NCBI RefSeq assembly: GCF_000379085.1
Contig: NZ_KB905378.1
Span: forward strand, 2,851,231-2,915,230
Length of the DNA: 64,000 nt
Direction of reading: 5' to 3'
From: Halomicrobium katesii DSM 19301
GTDB taxonomy: Archaea > Halobacteriota > Halobacteria > Halobacteriales > Haloarculaceae
In this document: in pieces, positions 42,125 through 51,713 of the stretch
How positions within the stretch are numbered: the stretch's first letter is position 1
How the letters are laid out: every line of letters begins with the position of its first letter
Made by a program: the position numbers and the translations under genes
Notes under the pieces: generated by a model
What the model was told of the DNA's origin: nothing
What the model saw: only the letters and a program-made list of their open reading frames with translations
Database searches by the model: none

Positions 42125-44029
42125 TCAGGCCTCCGTCGAGAACAGCGCCCTGACGAGGCGCTGCATCGTTCGTGCGAGCGTGTCGGTCTCGGCGTGGACG
42201 ATCCGGTCGAAGTACTCGGTGTGAGTGCCCGGTTCCGACCCGATGTAGACGCCGAACACGGGAACGGTACACGCCGCCAGCTGCGACTGGTAGCGGTCGG
42301 GGTGGTCCGGCGCGCCGTCGGTCACGACGACGACGAACGGGTGAGATCCCCGACCGTCGTCGAGGCGCTCACGGGCGACGGCGACGGCCGTCGAGAGCGG
42401 CGTCCCCCAGTCCGCACGTTCGGTCATCAGCCGGTCGACGTGCTCGGACGGGCGACCCCCGAAGGGGAGTTCAAGACACGGATACCCCTCCCAGATAGAC
42501 AGCACGGACGCGTCGACCCCGACCGCGAACAGCGCGTGGACGAGCTGGGCCGTCGCGGTCTCGGCCGTCCGGACGGGTTCGCCGTCCATCGATCCCGACC
42601 GGTCCAGCACGACCAGACAGGAGTGGTCTCTGGCCGTCCCCGACTCCCGGCGGGTGAAGACCCGCTGGGCCCCGTTGCTCGCGCCGACGAGTCGCCGCCC
42701 GTCGAGTCGGCCGGTGCGATGCCCGGGCGCGTCCCGGGGACGACGCTCGCGGCGAAGCTGCGTCGAGAGGTCCCGCTGGAGTTGCTTCGAACGTCCGACC
42801 GCGTCGTCCCAGCGGTCCCGGTCGCCGCCGTCCTCGGCGGGGTCAACGACGATCACTTCTTCGAGGGCCGTCGACTCGTCGTCGACGACGGCGAGCAGTT
42901 CGCGAGCCTCGCGTTCGAGGGGCGACCGGCCCGAGCCCGCCCGATTCGACTGTGCGCGCACGCGCTGTCGCCGGACCCGTCTGACCGTGTCGTCCTCGAC
43001 CCGGCCCGGCGGCCGACGGTCCTCGTCCGGATCGGCGACGCTTCCCGCACCGTCGGCTCCGGAGGCGGACCGCCCGTCAGCAGCGCGATCTCGGGCGACG
43101 TGGGCGCTGGCCGCCCCGTCGTCGGGCAGCTGGTCCGCCGCGTCTGCGGTCCAGCCGGCGCGGGCCCGGGCGTCGCTGGGCCGGACCGGCGCGGTCTGGA
43201 GACGCCCGTTCTGTCGCGGCGGGAGCCCCGCGAGGGCGTCTCTGGCGGTCCCGAAGAAGTCGTGGGCCCGTTCGACCCGGCGAGTGCCGTCGGGCTCCGA
43301 GAGCACGTCGGCGACGAACTCGTCCATCGCCGGGACGAGGTCGACGAGCGCCTCCCGCTGACCGTCGTAGACGACACGCCGGCCGTCGTCCGGGTCGACG
43401 ATGGCGGCGAAGCGACCGCTGTCGACGAAGCCACGGTCGAGCAGCCCGACTGCGAGGGCCTCGAAGACGGTGTAGGACTGGACCGGCTCGCCGTCTGCGG
43501 TCGCGAGGTCGAACAGCTCGACGTACGCGCGGTGTCGCTCGTCGGCCCGCGAGACGAGCACGTCGTTGAGGAGGACGAAGTCGTCGCTGACTGAGAACTC
43601 GTTGGCGATCTGAGTCTCGACGACGCCGTCCTCGGCGGTGTTGTACACCATCCGAAACAGGTCGCGCCAGCGCCCGTCGACCCGCTCTAAACAGTCGCCG
43701 AAGCGATCGAAGTCGGAGTAGTAGACGTGGCCCAGTTCGTGGAAGAGAAAGGCGACCTGAATCGAGCGATCCCACAGCCCCGGCGGCAGCTCCGTGCCGG
43801 GCTGCTCGTATTTCTCCGTCGGCAGCACGATCTCGTAGGCGTCCGGGCCGGCCCCCTCTGCCGGCCGAGCCCACGCTCGCTCCTCGTCGAAGGCGATCGA
43901 GATCGTCGTCTCCCTGTCCGTACACAGCGACGCGAGTCGTTCGAGCTCTCGGCGGCGCTCGCTGGAGGCCCGCTCCGGCGTCGAGAGCGCGGCCAGGTCT
44001 GTCGGCTCCGTCTGTGCTGTCAGTCGCAT
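42125..44029 (-). CDS. Zincin (HExxH) - VWA domain protein
   Basis: 634 residues. The N-terminal domain has AFLFHELGHVYYSDFDRFGD (about residues 93-112), an HExxH zinc-protease motif, with a possible third ligand in NTAEDGVVETQI. A low-complexity Arg/Asp-rich linker follows (about 290-450). The C-terminal VWA domain has a full MIDAS: VVLDRSGSMDGEPV, the Thr in ADWGTPLSTAV and VVTDGAPDHPD. VWA proteins are partners of MoxR ATPases, as in CoxD-CoxE and NorQ-NorD. Its ATG touches the stop of the moxR gene without a gap. Proteolytic activity is inferred only from the motif. Confidence 0.88.
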   Translation of the reverse strand: MRLTAQTEPTDLAALSTPERASSERRRELERLASLCTDRETTISIAFDEERAWARPAEGAGPDAYEIVLPTEKYEQPGTELPPGLWDRSIQVAFLFHELGHVYYSDFDRFGDCLERVDGRWRDLFRMVYNTAEDGVVETQIANEFSVSDDFVLLNDVLVSRADERHRAYVELFDLATADGEPVQSYTVFEALAVGLLDRGFVDSGRFAAIVDPDDGRRVVYDGQREALVDLVPAMDEFVADVLSEPDGTRRVERAHDFFGTARDALAGLPPRQNGRLQTAPVRPSDARARAGWTADAADQLPDDGAASAHVARDRAADGRSASGADGAGSVADPDEDRRPPGRVEDDTVRRVRRQRVRAQSNRAGSGRSPLEREARELLAVVDDESTALEEVIVVDPAEDGGDRDRWDDAVGRSKQLQRDLSTQLRRERRPRDAPGHRTGRLDGRRLVGASNGAQRVFTRRESGTARDHSCLVVLDRSGSMDGEPVRTAETATAQLVHALFAVGVDASVLSIWEGYPCLELPFGGRPSEHVDRLMTERADWGTPLSTAVAVARERLDDGRGSHPFVVVVTDGAPDHPDRYQSQLAACTVPVFGVYIGSEPGTHTEYFDRIVHAETDTLARTMQRLVRALFSTEA

Positions 44030-44965
44030 CTACAGTCGTTTGTCGATGAGGGTTCGGACCAGCGACTCGTCGTACTCGTCGACGCGCGCGACGAGTTCGC
44101 TCCTGGCCGCCTCCCCGACGGTCATGAAGTCGTCTTCCATGAACCGGGCGATTCGAACGAGCTCCCGGGTCGTGACCGGCGTCGACAGCTCGCCGTCGAC
44201 GTACGCCTCCCGGAGTCGGCTCGCGAACGACACCAGGTCCCGGATCTGAGCTGCTTTCCCCCTGTCGAGGTCCGTCCGGTCGAAGACGAGTTCGACCTCG
44301 ACCGACTCCGGGAGATAGGAGAGCTTGACGTGGCGAAACCGATCCTCGAAGGCGTCGTTTAGCTCGTAGGTCCCCTGATAGCCGGGGTTCGAGGTCGCGA
44401 CGACGCGAAACTCCTCGTGTGGGACGAGCTGCTCGCCGGTCTGTGGGATCGTCAGCGACCGGGTCGCGCGCTGTTCCATCACGGCGTTGAGAGCGGCGAC
44501 GGTGTTGGCGTCGGCGGCGTTGATCTCGTCGAGCAGGAGGATCGCTCCCTCCCTGACCGCACGAGTGAGCGGCCCGTCGATCCACTCCGTGACCGTCTCG
44601 CCGCCGTCGCCGCTCACGAGGTGGAGGTGACCGAGCAGGTCCTCGCGGTACGTCGTCTCCGACAGCGTCACGCGGTACAGCGGTCGGTTCGTCATCGCAC
44701 AGACGTACCGCGTGAGGAAGCTCTTGCCGACGCCGGGGGGACCCTTGAGGACGACGTTCATCCCCAGTTCCAGCGCGCGGGTGACGATCTCGACGTCGGT
44801 CCGATCGCCCTCGATCTGGCGGTGGTGGTAGTCGTCTCGCCGAACGCTCGGCACCTTCTCGTGGCCAACGTCTTCGAGCACCGAGAGTTCGCTGAAGGTC
44901 TCGTCCGTCTGGGAGCCGACAGTACGACTCTCGGCGTCCGGATCGGCCGTCGTCTCCGGGCTCAT
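44030..44965 (-). CDS. MoxR-family AAA ATPase
   Basis: 311 residues from the ATG at 44965 (MSPETTADPDAES); a long upstream extension of the frame is rejected as it lacks codon bias. Walker A VVLKGPPGVGKSFLTRYV (about residues 76-93), Walker B AILLLDEINAADANTV, sensor 1 FRVVATSNPGY, and RHVKLSYLP. MoxR ATPases remodel target proteins, often inserting cofactors or metals, with VWA partners. First gene of the operon moxR, VWA, HEAT. Confidence 0.9.
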   Translation of the reverse strand: MSPETTADPDAESRTVGSQTDETFSELSVLEDVGHEKVPSVRRDDYHHRQIEGDRTDVEIVTRALELGMNVVLKGPPGVGKSFLTRYVCAMTNRPLYRVTLSETTYREDLLGHLHLVSGDGGETVTEWIDGPLTRAVREGAILLLDEINAADANTVAALNAVMEQRATRSLTIPQTGEQLVPHEEFRVVATSNPGYQGTYELNDAFEDRFRHVKLSYLPESVEVELVFDRTDLDRGKAAQIRDLVSFASRLREAYVDGELSTPVTTRELVRIARFMEDDFMTVGEAARSELVARVDEYDESLVRTLIDKRL

Positions 44966-45140
44966 AGACACCGAGAGACTCCCTTCGACGCGGCGGTCGT
45001 GTTGCGATCGTGCGACGGGACAGACGGCGTTGCTGAAGAGACCACGTTGGGTGCCACGTTCCGGTTCGACTACTAAATGCTTTGTTCCGGGGCGTGATCG
45101 ACACTCATCCGAAAGGCGACCATGAGGTCCCGACACGAAG

Positions 45141-47378
45141 TCAGGATCGCTCGGCGAGTGCGTAGAGAGTCCCCTCACGCGTCGCAGCGAAGAGGTGCCC
45201 GTCGACGGGGACAGGCGAGCAGGCGACCGTCGAGCCGAGTTCTCGTCGCCACCGTTTCCGTCCGGTCGCCCCGTCGAACGCGACGACCGTTCCGTCACCG
45301 AGGCCCGTGTACACGATGCCGTCGGCGATCGCCGGTGTCGTTTCTGTCCCGAGACGGGTCGTCGAGCCGTCGAAGCCGTAGGAAACGATCTGCTCGCCGC
45401 TGTAGATCTCGATGCCCCTGACTTCCGTATCGGTCACGTAGTAGGCCGTCCCCTCGGCGACGGCGGGCATCGACAGGACGCCCCGGCCGAGCGTATCGAC
45501 GACGGTCTCGCGCTGTAGGTCGACCAGCGTGTCACCGACCAGCACCGTTCCGGAGTTTCCCGGCGCGACGATCGGCGTTCGGATGCGCCCACGGCCACTG
45601 ATGTCGATCGTCGCCTGCTCGGAGCCGCCCTTCGTCAGGACGTGTACGACGCCGTTGTCGTCACCGACCAGCAGCCGTCGCCGGCCGTACTGGGTCACCG
45701 GAACGCGAATGCCCGGTGTCGTCTCCACGGTCCACATCTCGTTGCCGGTCTCGGTGTGGATCGCGCTGACAGCACCGGACCGAGACGTGACGACGACGCG
45801 GTCGTTCGTCACCACGGGCGGTGCGTAGATCCCGCTCCCAGTGTCGTGTGCCCACCGCTCGGTCCCGGCCGTGCGGTCGATCGCGTAGACGTGGGCGTCC
45901 GTGCTCACCGCGTAGAGCGTGTCTCCAGCCACCGCTGGCGCAGCGACGACGGCGTTCTCCGTCTTGAAGTGCCACCGTTTCTCTCCCGTCCGCGCGTCGA
46001 GTGCGAACACCAGCCCGTTCGTGGTGCCAGCGTAGACGGTCCCGTCCGCGACGACCGGCGACGCTTCGAGCCCGCTCCCGATCTCCGACTCCCAGGCCAC
46101 GGCGGCATACCCGTCGGGACCTCGCTGGTCCGGCGTGTGGAACGTCCGTCCTCGATCATAGCCAAATCGCGGCCAGCTGCCGCGTATCGATCGGTCGCTG
46201 GCGGTCGCCGACGGCGATCCGGACGCAGAGTCGGACCGTCCGGTGGCGTCAGACTCGACGGCCCCCGCCGCGTCGGGCTGGTCGAGTTCGTCGATCGGCA
46301 CCACCTGCGAGACGTCACTCGCCGTCGGATCGGATCCCTCGTAGCGAAGCGCGACCGCGTCACCGGTCTGGAGAGTCGCCTCGATACCGCTGAGGTAGAA
46401 CACGCCGTCGTTTGCGAGGGCGGTCTCGACGGCCGCCTTGCTGTCGCCGGTCGTGTCGATCACCACGCCCTCGCCGAACGTCTCGCTGTCGCCCACGGCG
46501 GGCGGGTCTTCGTCGCTCTCGACGGGCTGGACCTCGATAATGTCGCTCGCTCCCGGATCGTCCCCCTCGTAGTAGAGCGAGACCCGTTGGGTGGGTTCGA
46601 GATCGTGGTCCAGATCGCTCAGGTAGAAGGTCCCATCGTCTGCCAGGTCGGTCCTGATCGCCGCCGCTCCGCGGGCAGTGGTGTCGAGGACCACGCCAGT
46701 GCCGACACCGACACCGTTCCAGTCGGCCGTCTGGCTCGGCACCGAACGGGAGTCAGGACGGCTCCGAGCGGTCGGGTTCGGCTCCGGTTCCTCGGAGCGG
46801 TCGTCGCCTCGCTCGATCGAACGCAGGTCGTTTCGGACCTGGAGCATCGCCTCGTAGCGATCGTCGGGGTCCTTTGCCAGCATCGTCAGGATCACGTCGT
46901 CCAGCGCCGACGGCACCACGGGTCGACGTTCGCTGAGCGGGACGGGATCGTTCCGCAGGATGCCCGTGATCAGTGCCGCTTCGGGAGCCGATTCGGGGCC
47001 GTCGACGAACGGGTGTGTCCCCGCGAACAGCTCGTACAGGACGATTCCCAGCTGGAACTGGTCGGTGAGCTGGTCGGTCGACTCGTTGTGGGCCTGTTCG
47101 GGCGCGACGTACTGTGGCGTGGTAACGCCGACGCTGTCGGAGTGGTTCAGGAGCGTCCGGGCGAGCTCCCAGTCGGCGATCTTGGGCACGTCCCACTGTT
47201 CGCCCGGCGTCTCGCGGAAGAGGATGTTCTCGGGCTTCAGATCGTGGTGGATCAGGCCGCCGCCGTCGTGGTGTGCGTACCAGACGGCGTCGGCGAGTCG
47301 CTCGGCGACCCAGAGCCTGCCCTCGACGGAGAGACCCTCCGTGTACTCCCCGAGGTCCCCGCCGTCCATGTACTCCAT
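45141..47378 (-). CDS. Kinase C-terminal part with PQQ-type beta-propeller, 3' part of a gene split by TGA
   Basis: 745 residues from an ATG at 47378 (MEYMDGGDLGEYTEG), which is inside the kinase hinge. It has HHDLKPENILF and DWELART (Glu replaces the Gly of the DFG-equivalent, DWG in its paralogues), then VAPEQ and the C-lobe, two tandem 65-residue beta modules (GVVLDTTARGAAAIRTDL and GVVIDTTGDSKAAVETAL), and a PQQ-type propeller (VVADGTVYAGTTNGLVFALD, GEKRWHF, LYAVSTDAHVYAID). The N-lobe is encoded at 47385-47705; the TGA between them replaces a Trp conserved in the three paralogous kinases. No signal peptide, so the propeller is probably cytoplasmic. Confidence 0.82.
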   Translation of the reverse strand: MEYMDGGDLGEYTEGLSVEGRLWVAERLADAVWYAHHDGGGLIHHDLKPENILFRETPGEQWDVPKIADWELARTLLNHSDSVGVTTPQYVAPEQAHNESTDQLTDQFQLGIVLYELFAGTHPFVDGPESAPEAALITGILRNDPVPLSERRPVVPSALDDVILTMLAKDPDDRYEAMLQVRNDLRSIERGDDRSEEPEPNPTARSRPDSRSVPSQTADWNGVGVGTGVVLDTTARGAAAIRTDLADDGTFYLSDLDHDLEPTQRVSLYYEGDDPGASDIIEVQPVESDEDPPAVGDSETFGEGVVIDTTGDSKAAVETALANDGVFYLSGIEATLQTGDAVALRYEGSDPTASDVSQVVPIDELDQPDAAGAVESDATGRSDSASGSPSATASDRSIRGSWPRFGYDRGRTFHTPDQRGPDGYAAVAWESEIGSGLEASPVVADGTVYAGTTNGLVFALDARTGEKRWHFKTENAVVAAPAVAGDTLYAVSTDAHVYAIDRTAGTERWAHDTGSGIYAPPVVTNDRVVVTSRSGAVSAIHTETGNEMWTVETTPGIRVPVTQYGRRRLLVGDDNGVVHVLTKGGSEQATIDISGRGRIRTPIVAPGNSGTVLVGDTLVDLQRETVVDTLGRGVLSMPAVAEGTAYYVTDTEVRGIEIYSGEQIVSYGFDGSTTRLGTETTPAIADGIVYTGLGDGTVVAFDGATGRKRWRRELGSTVACSPVPVDGHLFAATREGTLYALAERS

Positions 47379-47384
47379 CGCGAC

Positions 47385-47705
47385 TCACGGCACGTCGGCG
47401 TCGTGGTGGAGCCACGGCAGCGGGCTCTCGCCCCAGTCGACGACGCCGACGATGTGCGGGTGGTCGGCCAGTTGAGCCCACCGTTTGCCCTCCCGTCGAA
47501 ACGAATCGAACACGTCACCGCCCAGGGTCCCGTGGGTCGCCGGGTGTTTGACCGCGATCTGATCGCCCTCGCCGACCCCGATCCGGTGGACGACCGTCGT
47601 GGGAGTTCGACCGATCACTGCCTCGTGATCGAACGAGTCGGGCGACAGCGACCGCCGACTCGGACTCTCGACGGTCGAAGGGTCCGGCTCCCGTGAGTCA
47701 CTCAT
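47385..47705 (-). CDS. Kinase N-lobe, 5' part of the split kinase-propeller gene
   Basis: 106 residues from the ATG at 47705. It has a weak glycine loop (IGRTPTTVVHRIG), the ATP-binding Lys in IAVKHPATHG, and HIVGVVDWGESPLPWLHHDADVP, then TGA at 47385-47387. The next codons read VAMEYMDGG, and all other kinases here have P-W-(I/V)-(A/G)-(M/I)-E-(Y/F)-M at this place. With TGG the whole gene (45141-47705) would be an 854-residue kinase. Alone this piece cannot be a kinase. It is divergent from the HEAT-kinase gene at 47846. Confidence 0.78.
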   Translation of the reverse strand: MSDSREPDPSTVESPSRRSLSPDSFDHEAVIGRTPTTVVHRIGVGEGDQIAVKHPATHGTLGGDVFDSFRREGKRWAQLADHPHIVGVVDWGESPLPWLHHDADVP

Positions 47706-47845
47706 CTGCAGGTCGTTGGACTGGGAGTGGCTTCAACGTACTGACCGAGAGGAACGTGACCGAGGAGTGTCCGTATTCGTTCCGATTCGAGAGGTGTTCT
47801 AGTGGGAAGATAATTTGAACTGGAGATCCTACGCCGAGAGGAGCG

Positions 47846-50671
47846 ATGGACACCGACGAGGATTCGACTCGTGAGATCGACAGTCTACGGCGTGACGCCG
47901 ATGGCGCTCCGGCCCGGGTAGATCTCGACGCGGCCGGTCGGTTTCTCGACAGCAACCAGCCCAAGAACCGCCAGACAGCTACCTACGTGTTCAAGCAGGT
48001 CGCCAAATCGGACGCACGGCGAGTGAGGGGCCATCTCGACACTCTCGAACCGCGTCTCAACGATTCGAACAGTAAGACGCGAAACTTCACGCTGTTCGCG
48101 TTCAGCGAGGTCGTCGAAGTCGACCCCCGGCGAGTGAGTGACTATCTCGACGCGATCAAGCCACGACTTGACGACGAGAGCAAAAATACGCGAAATCTCG
48201 CGACCCACGTCTTCAAAGAGGTCGCCCAGGAGGACCCCCGGCAGGTAATCGACTCTCTCGACGCGGTCGAACCGCGACTCGACGACGCCGAGGAATCGAC
48301 ACGGAACTTCGCGGTCTCCGTGTTCAGCGAAGTGGTCGAAGTCGACCCCCGGCGAGTGAGTGACTATCTCGACGCCATCGAACCGCGGCTCGACGACAAG
48401 AGCGAAAATACGCGAAGCCTCGCGACCTACGTCTTCGGAGAGGTCTCTAGGGAGGAACCCCGACAAGTGATCGACTATCTGGACGCGATCGAGCCACGGC
48501 TCGACGATGCCAAACAATCCACTCGGAACTTCGCGACTACCGCGTTCAGCGAAGTCGTCGAAGTCGCCCCCCGGCCAGTGAGGCGTTCTCTGGACGCGCT
48601 CGAACCACGACTCGGCGACGAGAGCGAGAACACGAGACACCTCGCGGCCTACGTGTTCAAGGAAGTCGCAAAGGAGAAGCCACGCCACACGAGCGGCTAT
48701 CTCGACGCGCTCGAAGACTGCCTCGACGACCGAGGAGAGAAGACGAGGAACTTCGCAGCGTACGTCTTCAAGCAAGTCGCCAAAAAAGAGCCACGCCTCG
48801 CGTATGACTATCTCGACGCGCTCGAAGACCGCCTCGACGATCAGGGCCAGGAAACGAGAAACTTCGCAACCTACGTCTTCAAGGAAGTCTCCAAGGAAGA
48901 TCCACGGCTGACGATTGACTATCTCGACGCGCTCGAAGACCGCCTCGATGACGAAAGCCAAGGAACGAGAAACTTCGCAGCCTACGTCTTCAAGCAAGTC
49001 GCCAACGAGAAACCGAACCAGGTTCTCGACTATCTCGACGCGCTCGAAGACCGCCTCGACGATGCGAGTGGGAACACGCGAAACTTCGCGACCACCGCGT
49101 TCGGCGAAGCCGTCGAGGTTGCCCCCCAGCGAGTGAGTGGTCATATAGACGCGCTCGAACCGCGACTCGACGACGAGAGCGAGAACACGCGAAACCTCGC
49201 GGCCTACGTCTTCGGAGAGGTCTCCAAGGAAGAGCCCCGGCAGACACTCGACTACTTAGACGCGCTCGTACCACGGCTCGACGACCCCAAACGACCGACG
49301 CGAAACTTCGCGACCACTCCGTTCAGCGAGGGCGTCGAGGTCTCCCCTCGGCGAGTGAGTGACTATCTGGACGCACTCGAACCGCGACTCGACGACGAGA
49401 GCGAGAACACGCGAAATCTCGCGACCTACGTGTTCGCGGAAGTGGCCAAAGAAGAGCCCCGGCAGGTGATCGACCATCTGGACGCGATCGAGCCGCGACT
49501 CGACGATCCGAAGCGCTCGACACGAAAGTTCGCCGCCTCCACGTTCGCAACCGTATCCGAAGAGGACCCGTCACGGGTCGCCGGCTACCTTCCGTCGATC
49601 GTCCCACTGCTGGCAGACGGGAACGACACCATCGAGGACTACGCAGGGTCCTGTTTCGCCCAGGTCGCCAGACACGATCCGGGGCCGTTGCGAGACCTGC
49701 TCCGCTCTGCAGAGTCGAGGCGGTTCGGAGCGGCGGCGGTCGAGCGAGTAGAAGCAATCGTAGCTGCAAACACGTCAGAGGACGACGATGACGACACTTC
49801 AGAGTCGACCCGCGTCGACAAACGGCGACCGGCAGACATTCCGGGTGCGCCAGAAGCGGAGATCGCCCTCGACGAGATCGAAGAGGAACGGACGATCGGA
49901 CAGGGGGGCAACGCCGACGTGGTGGAGGCGTCGGTTCCGAGCGGGACAGGAGACACGTCGATCGCGATCAAGAGACCGCGGATGTCGGGGACGATTCACG
50001 GCGAGACGATCGAGCGGATGCTCGACGAAGCCGAGCGCTGGGAGAGGCTGGACGGACACGACCACATCGTCGGCGTCGTCGACTGGGGGGCGAGCCCGGT
50101 CCCGTGGATCGGAATGGAGTTCATGGACGGCGGACACCTCGGCGAACGAGCCGGAGAGATGAGTCTGGCCCAGAAGCTCTGGACCGCGCTCGCAGTCACG
50201 AAGGCCGTTCGCCACGCCCACAAACACGGCGTCGCTCACCTCGATCTCAAGCCCGAGAACGTCCTCTTTCGGACGGTCGAAGACGCCTGGGACGTGCCGA
50301 AAGTAGCGGACTGGGGACTCTCGAAGCGGTTGCTCGAACACTCCCAGAGCGTACAGGGGCTCACGCCACAGTACGCCGCACCGGAGCAGTTCGACGACGA
50401 CTACGGGACCAGCGATCACAGCACGGACATCTATCAGCTCGGCGCGGTCTTCTACGAGCTGTTCACCGGACAGCCGCCGTTCGACAGTAATCCATCGAAG
50501 GCGATGTACCAGATCCTGGAGAGTGAGCCGACGCCGCCCAGCGAGATCGCGGGGGTCCCACCGCGCGTAGACGAGATCCTGTTGACGGCACTGTCCAAAT
50601 CGAAAGCCCAGCGGTACGACGACATCCTGTACCTCCGGGACGCTCTACAGGAAGCGTGTGAAGACCTGTAG
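47846..50671 (+). CDS. HEAT-repeat Ser/Thr protein kinase
   Basis: 941 residues from the ATG at 47846, preceded by GAGAGGAG. Residues about 36-625 are sixteen 37-residue helical repeats (consensus TRNfAtyvFkEVakedPRqV-dyLDALEPRLDD); a short acidic linker (EDDDDDTSEST) follows, then a Hanks-type kinase from about 665: IGQGGNADVVEA loop, Lys in IAIKRPRM, WIGMEFMDGG, HLDLKPENVLF, ADWGLSKRL (DWG for DFG), YAAPEQF and C-lobe RYDDILYLRDAL. The repeats probably bind a protein partner and bring the kinase to it. Complete frame. Paralogous to the kinases at 34.2, 45.1 and 57.1 kb. Confidence 0.93.
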   Translation: MDTDEDSTREIDSLRRDADGAPARVDLDAAGRFLDSNQPKNRQTATYVFKQVAKSDARRVRGHLDTLEPRLNDSNSKTRNFTLFAFSEVVEVDPRRVSDYLDAIKPRLDDESKNTRNLATHVFKEVAQEDPRQVIDSLDAVEPRLDDAEESTRNFAVSVFSEVVEVDPRRVSDYLDAIEPRLDDKSENTRSLATYVFGEVSREEPRQVIDYLDAIEPRLDDAKQSTRNFATTAFSEVVEVAPRPVRRSLDALEPRLGDESENTRHLAAYVFKEVAKEKPRHTSGYLDALEDCLDDRGEKTRNFAAYVFKQVAKKEPRLAYDYLDALEDRLDDQGQETRNFATYVFKEVSKEDPRLTIDYLDALEDRLDDESQGTRNFAAYVFKQVANEKPNQVLDYLDALEDRLDDASGNTRNFATTAFGEAVEVAPQRVSGHIDALEPRLDDESENTRNLAAYVFGEVSKEEPRQTLDYLDALVPRLDDPKRPTRNFATTPFSEGVEVSPRRVSDYLDALEPRLDDESENTRNLATYVFAEVAKEEPRQVIDHLDAIEPRLDDPKRSTRKFAASTFATVSEEDPSRVAGYLPSIVPLLADGNDTIEDYAGSCFAQVARHDPGPLRDLLRSAESRRFGAAAVERVEAIVAANTSEDDDDDTSESTRVDKRRPADIPGAPEAEIALDEIEEERTIGQGGNADVVEASVPSGTGDTSIAIKRPRMSGTIHGETIERMLDEAERWERLDGHDHIVGVVDWGASPVPWIGMEFMDGGHLGERAGEMSLAQKLWTALAVTKAVRHAHKHGVAHLDLKPENVLFRTVEDAWDVPKVADWGLSKRLLEHSQSVQGLTPQYAAPEQFDDDYGTSDHSTDIYQLGAVFYELFTGQPPFDSNPSKAMYQILESEPTPPSEIAGVPPRVDEILLTALSKSKAQRYDDILYLRDALQEACEDL
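47951..49721 (+). repeat. In-gene tandem repeat, 16 units of 111 bp
   Basis: The repeat period is exactly 37 codons. Units two to seven and eleven to fourteen alternate between type A (FSEVVEVDPRRVSDYL) and type B (YVFKEVxKEEPRQVIDYL), while eight to ten are of a third type (LDALEDRLDD). Neighbouring units are close to identical at DNA level in places, so recent duplication of a 222-bp double unit is likely. Confidence 0.85.
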
Positions 50672-50977
50672 CCGTTGTAGCCGTCGACCGTTTAGAACAC
50701 TCGAAGTGGGAGAGAACGACGAGAGAGAGCGACACGAAAAGAAGACAGAAGGGCGACAGGAGAGAGCGTAACAAGATAACGAGAGAGGGGAGCGAGGGGA
50801 GAGAAAGAGACAGCAAAATAGAGAGGGCGAGTTTTCGGTGGGTGCTGTGAGGAGAGAGGGGGGAGCGGGAGTGAGTGGGTGAGTGGGTGAGTGAACCCCC
50901 TCACCCCGTGTGCGAGATGAAATCAGTGAGAGAGTAGGGGTGGGGTCGTAGCGAGAGCGGGCGAGCTGAGACAGGGA
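50672..50977. other. Purine-biased flank of the origin, no gene
   Basis: After the kinase stop about 200 bases are strongly purine-rich on the plus strand (runs such as GAGAGAGAGCGACACGAAAA and GAGGGGAGAGAAAGAGAC), followed by GTGAGTGGGT repeats (50866-50893). I see no coding frame or RNA gene. The first origin box, in reverse orientation, is at 50902-50922. Confidence 0.5.
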
Positions 50978-51706
50978 ACAGCTAATATCGACGTTTTCAG
51001 CAAATAGAGAATCTGAAAAGCCAGAATAGAGAATTACCTAGTATAATAGAAACACTTATTACTAAGACAGAAAAACCGAATCCGTAATGCAAGAGGGGTC
51101 AGGAATAAGAGTAAAAATATACTAGATAGTCTAGATAGCTCAGGTGAAAATATCTATAGCATATATCGATTATCTAAAATGACTGCTGTAATCTATCGAT
51201 CATCAACCACCTCTAAATGCGCCTCTCTAGGCCTCTAACGCGGCTTCTCGACTGCTGGCGACGATATCCGTCACTGACTCGGGCTAGAGGGGCACTCTCT
51301 CTTTGCCGATTTCATCTCGCACACGGGGTGTGGGGGTCAACTTCCCCCCTCTTTGCCCATTTCTTGGGTCGATTCTACGATAGCGTGGGATTGATCCGGT
51401 AAAGCGTTCCGATAATCCGTCTTACTCCACGGCGCTCGTACTCCGGAACGACTTCATCGGCCTGTTCTCCACGGCGATTCACTTCGCACACGGGGTGTGG
51501 GGGCGACGGATCCCGACCGCCGTCGGAACTCGACTCTCTACCAGTACCTTTCCGTTCGTCTGCATTTCATTTCGCACACGGGGTGTGTGGGTCCGCACGT
51601 CGTCCGAATCGGGACGCAATCCGAACCCGCTGAAACGGTGTTCCCTCGATCTTCACAGTCGTCGTGGTTTCCGGATTCTCGTTTCATCTCGCACACGGGG
51701 TCCGTG
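50902..51706. other. Replication origin, left part: five origin recognition boxes
   Basis: Repeats of the form TTTCATCTCGCACACGGGG followed by a G-rich tail lie at 50902-50922 (minus orientation) and 51310-51336, 51478-51503, 51565-51591, 51682-51706 (plus). They match archaeal ORB elements (dyad plus G-string) bound by Orc1/Cdc6. The inversion of the first box against the others, with an AT-rich tract between, is the usual origin design. The orc1/cdc6 gene begins 263 bp downstream. Confidence 0.85.
50978..51215. other. AT-rich tract, candidate DNA unwinding element
   Basis: About 240 bases of low GC in a GC-rich genome, with runs such as AGTATAATAGAAACACTTAT and GTAAAAATATACTAGATAG, lie between the inverted ORB at 50902 and the direct ORB at 51310. 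This is where an archaeal origin melts. No reading frame. Confidence 0.75.
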
Positions 51707-51713
51707 TCCTCTC

